From: Sphingopyxis sp.
Lineage (GTDB): Bacteria; Pseudomonadota; Alphaproteobacteria; Sphingomonadales; Sphingomonadaceae
Direction: 5' to 3'
Assembly (NCBI GenBank): GCA_013911715.1
Contig: JACEST010000107.1
Span: 1-6,801 of the forward strand
DNA: 6,801 bases
Positions 5,267 to 6,801 of the stretch are shown in pieces. The position numbers were made by a program, and so were the translations under genes. How positions within the stretch are numbered: the stretch's first letter is position 1; each line of letters opens with the position of its first letter. Below the pieces are notes generated by a model, which saw only the letters and a program-made list of their open reading frames with translations, searched no databases and had not been told where the DNA came from.

Positions 5267-6801
5267 TCAATGCGCCGCGCCCCAGCTCTTACCCACGCCA
5301 ATCTCAACCTCCAGCGGCACTGACAGGTTCAGCACCGGCGCACCCGCGCCCATCATCACGCTGCGAATAACCGCGCCCGCGGCCTCCGCCTGCCCCTCCG
5401 GCACCTCGAACACCAATTCGTCATGCACCTGCAACAGCATCCGCACGCCCCCCAGCCCCGCATCGGCCAGCGCGCCGGGCATGCGCACCATCGCGCGTTT
5501 GATCAGGTCGGCGCTGGTGCCCTGGATGGGGGCGTTGATCGCGGCGCGTTCGCTGCCCTGGCGTTCGGTCTGGTTGGGGGCCTTGATGCGCGGGAACCAG
5601 GTTTTGCGGCCGAACAATGTCTCGGTAAAGCCGCGCTCGCGCACGCCCTCCAGCGTGTCGCGGATATAGTCGGAAATGCCCGGGAAACGTTCGAAATAGC
5701 GGCTGATCAATGCCTGTGCCTCGTCGGGCGACACCTCCAGCCGCGCGGCCAGCCCCCAGCGCGAAATACCATAGAGGATCGAGAAGTTGACCGTCTTGGC
5801 CTTGCCGCGCGTGTCGCGGTTGACCTCGCCGAACAGCTCGATGGCGGTCGCGGCGTGGATGTCCTGCCCTTGCGCGAACGCCTCTTTCAGCTCGGGCACC
5901 TCGGCCATATGCGCGGCGAGGCGCAGCTCGATCTGGCTGTAATCGGCGGCGAGCAGCACATGGCCCGGCGCCGCGATAAAGGCGTGGCGGATTTGCCGCC
6001 CAACCTCGGTGCGGATGGGGATGTTCTGCAAATTGGGGTCGGTGGAGGACAACCGCCCGGTCTGCGCGCCGACCAGACTGTAACTCGTATGCACGCGCCC
6101 GGTTTTGGCGTTGATCTGCTGCTGCAACGCATCGGTATAGGTGGATTTGAGTTTGGACAGCTGGCGCCATTCCAAAATCATCCGCGCAATCGGCACGCCA
6201 TCGCGTTCGAGCCGCTCGAGCTCACTCTGGTCGGTCGACCAGTCGCCCGATTTGCCCTTGCGCCCGCCCTTCAGGCCCAATTTGTCGAACAATATCTCGC
6301 CCAATTGCTTGGGGCTGCCGATGGCAAAGGGCTGGCCGGCCTCTTCGTGGATCGTCGCTTCAATCCGCGCCATTTCGGTCGCAAACTCGCCCGACAGCCG
6401 CGCCAGATAGTCGCGGTCGACCATGATGCCGGCATTTTCCATGCGCTCGACCACGGGCACCAGCGGCCGGTCGACCATTTCATAAACGCGCGTGCCGCCC
6501 TCGCGCGGCAGACGCGGCTTGAACAATTGCCACAGGCGCAGTGTGACATCGGCGTCCTCGGCGGCATATTCGGTCGCGCGCGCCAGCGGGACTTCGGCAA
6601 AGCTGATCTGGCTCTTGCCCGTCCCGCATACTTCTTTGAAGCTGAGGCACTGGTGGTCGAGATGCAGCTTCGCCAGTTCGTCCATCCCATGACCATGTGC
6701 ACCGGCATCGAGCGCAAAACTCATCACCAGCGTGTCGTCATAGGGGGCGACGCGCACCTCATGCTGCGCCAGCACGCCCATGTCATATTTCACATTATGC
6801 C
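5267..6801 (-). CDS. polA: DNA polymerase I, C-terminal part (5' end beyond window)
   Basis: The last 510 residues of Pol I are visible and the frame stays open to the window edge, so the start codon and 5' nuclease domain are missing; the GTG at 6793 is internal. The visible part opens inside the 3'-5' proofreading domain with HNVKYD (exo II) and YAAEDADVTL (exo III); the exo II Asn/Asp and the exo III Tyr and Asp needed for activity are kept. The polymerase domain shows motif A DYSQIELR (codons near 5944-5921), the O-helix RGKAKTVNFSILYG (near 5806-5765) with its Lys, Phe and Tyr, and motif C QVHDELVFEVP (near 5431-5399). TGRLSSTDPNLQNIP is also typical. Pol I fills gaps, replaces RNA primers and works in excision repair. 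The gene ends GAAH at a TGA (5269-5267), 4 bases before the small membrane-protein gene. Confidence 0.97.
   Translation of the reverse strand, partial: HNVKYDMGVLAQHEVRVAPYDDTLVMSFALDAGAHGHGMDELAKLHLDHQCLSFKEVCGTGKSQISFAEVPLARATEYAAEDADVTLRLWQLFKPRLPREGGTRVYEMVDRPLVPVVERMENAGIMVDRDYLARLSGEFATEMARIEATIHEEAGQPFAIGSPKQLGEILFDKLGLKGGRKGKSGDWSTDQSELERLERDGVPIARMILEWRQLSKLKSTYTDALQQQINAKTGRVHTSYSLVGAQTGRLSSTDPNLQNIPIRTEVGRQIRHAFIAAPGHVLLAADYSQIELRLAAHMAEVPELKEAFAQGQDIHAATAIELFGEVNRDTRGKAKTVNFSILYGISRWGLAARLEVSPDEAQALISRYFERFPGISDYIRDTLEGVRERGFTETLFGRKTWFPRIKAPNQTERQGSERAAINAPIQGTSADLIKRAMVRMPGALADAGLGGVRMLLQVHDELVFEVPEGQAEAAGAVIRSVMMGAGAPVLNLSVPLEVEIGVGKSWGAAH

Noticed and set aside
5421..6170. A 249-codon minus-strand frame inside polA
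   Set aside because: It is an alternative frame of polA, whose polymerase motifs A, B and C are in the other frame. The peptide is rich in Arg/Ala/Pro with no recognisable domain.

Overview
The window looks like chromosomal DNA from an alphaproteobacterium, most likely a sphingomonad (Sphingomonadales). Three things point there: the high GC content (roughly 60-65% in the conserved genes), the gene order tsaB-rimI-mucR-fur-plsC-miaB-phoH, which I recall as common in that order, and a nested palindromic intergenic repeat of a kind familiar from sphingomonad genomes. This assignment comes from recognised protein families and remembered gene order, not from a search.

Positions 1-4895 are all on the plus strand and read as a housekeeping block. 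It opens with the last codons of tsaB (tRNA t6A37 synthesis), overlapped by 4 bases by rimI (N-terminal acetylation of ribosomal protein S18). A 113-base gap with a good ribosome binding site leads into a MucR/Ros-family DNA-binding regulator. MucR is followed by a strong hairpin with a GCAA loop and a plausible sigma-70-type promoter for fur. Fur overlaps the lysophosphatidic acid acyltransferase gene plsC by 32 bases. A 148-base spacer then carries the palindromic repeat. After it come miaB (ms2i6A37 methylthiotransferase, an Fe-S radical SAM enzyme) and, 6 bases later, phoH (cytoplasmic P-loop ATPase).

Positions 4942-6801 are on the minus strand and converge on phoH. The rightmost gene is DNA polymerase I (polA), cut off at its 5' end by the window edge, with an intact proofreading domain and intact polymerase motifs. 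Four bases downstream of its stop codon lies a small AT-richer gene for an unrecognised protein with two membrane segments and two CxxC pairs. The ybeY gene that usually follows phoH is missing here, so the phoH/small-gene junction looks like a synteny break.

Functionally the block brings together translation quality (TsaB, RimI, MiaB), metal or global regulation (Fur, MucR), membrane lipid synthesis (PlsC) and DNA replication or repair (PolA). I see no phage, insertion sequence, CRISPR array, toxin-antitoxin pair or rRNA/tRNA gene. Nothing amounts to a clear new system. The points most worth a second look are the nested repeat with compensatory base changes and the small CxxC membrane protein at the synteny break.
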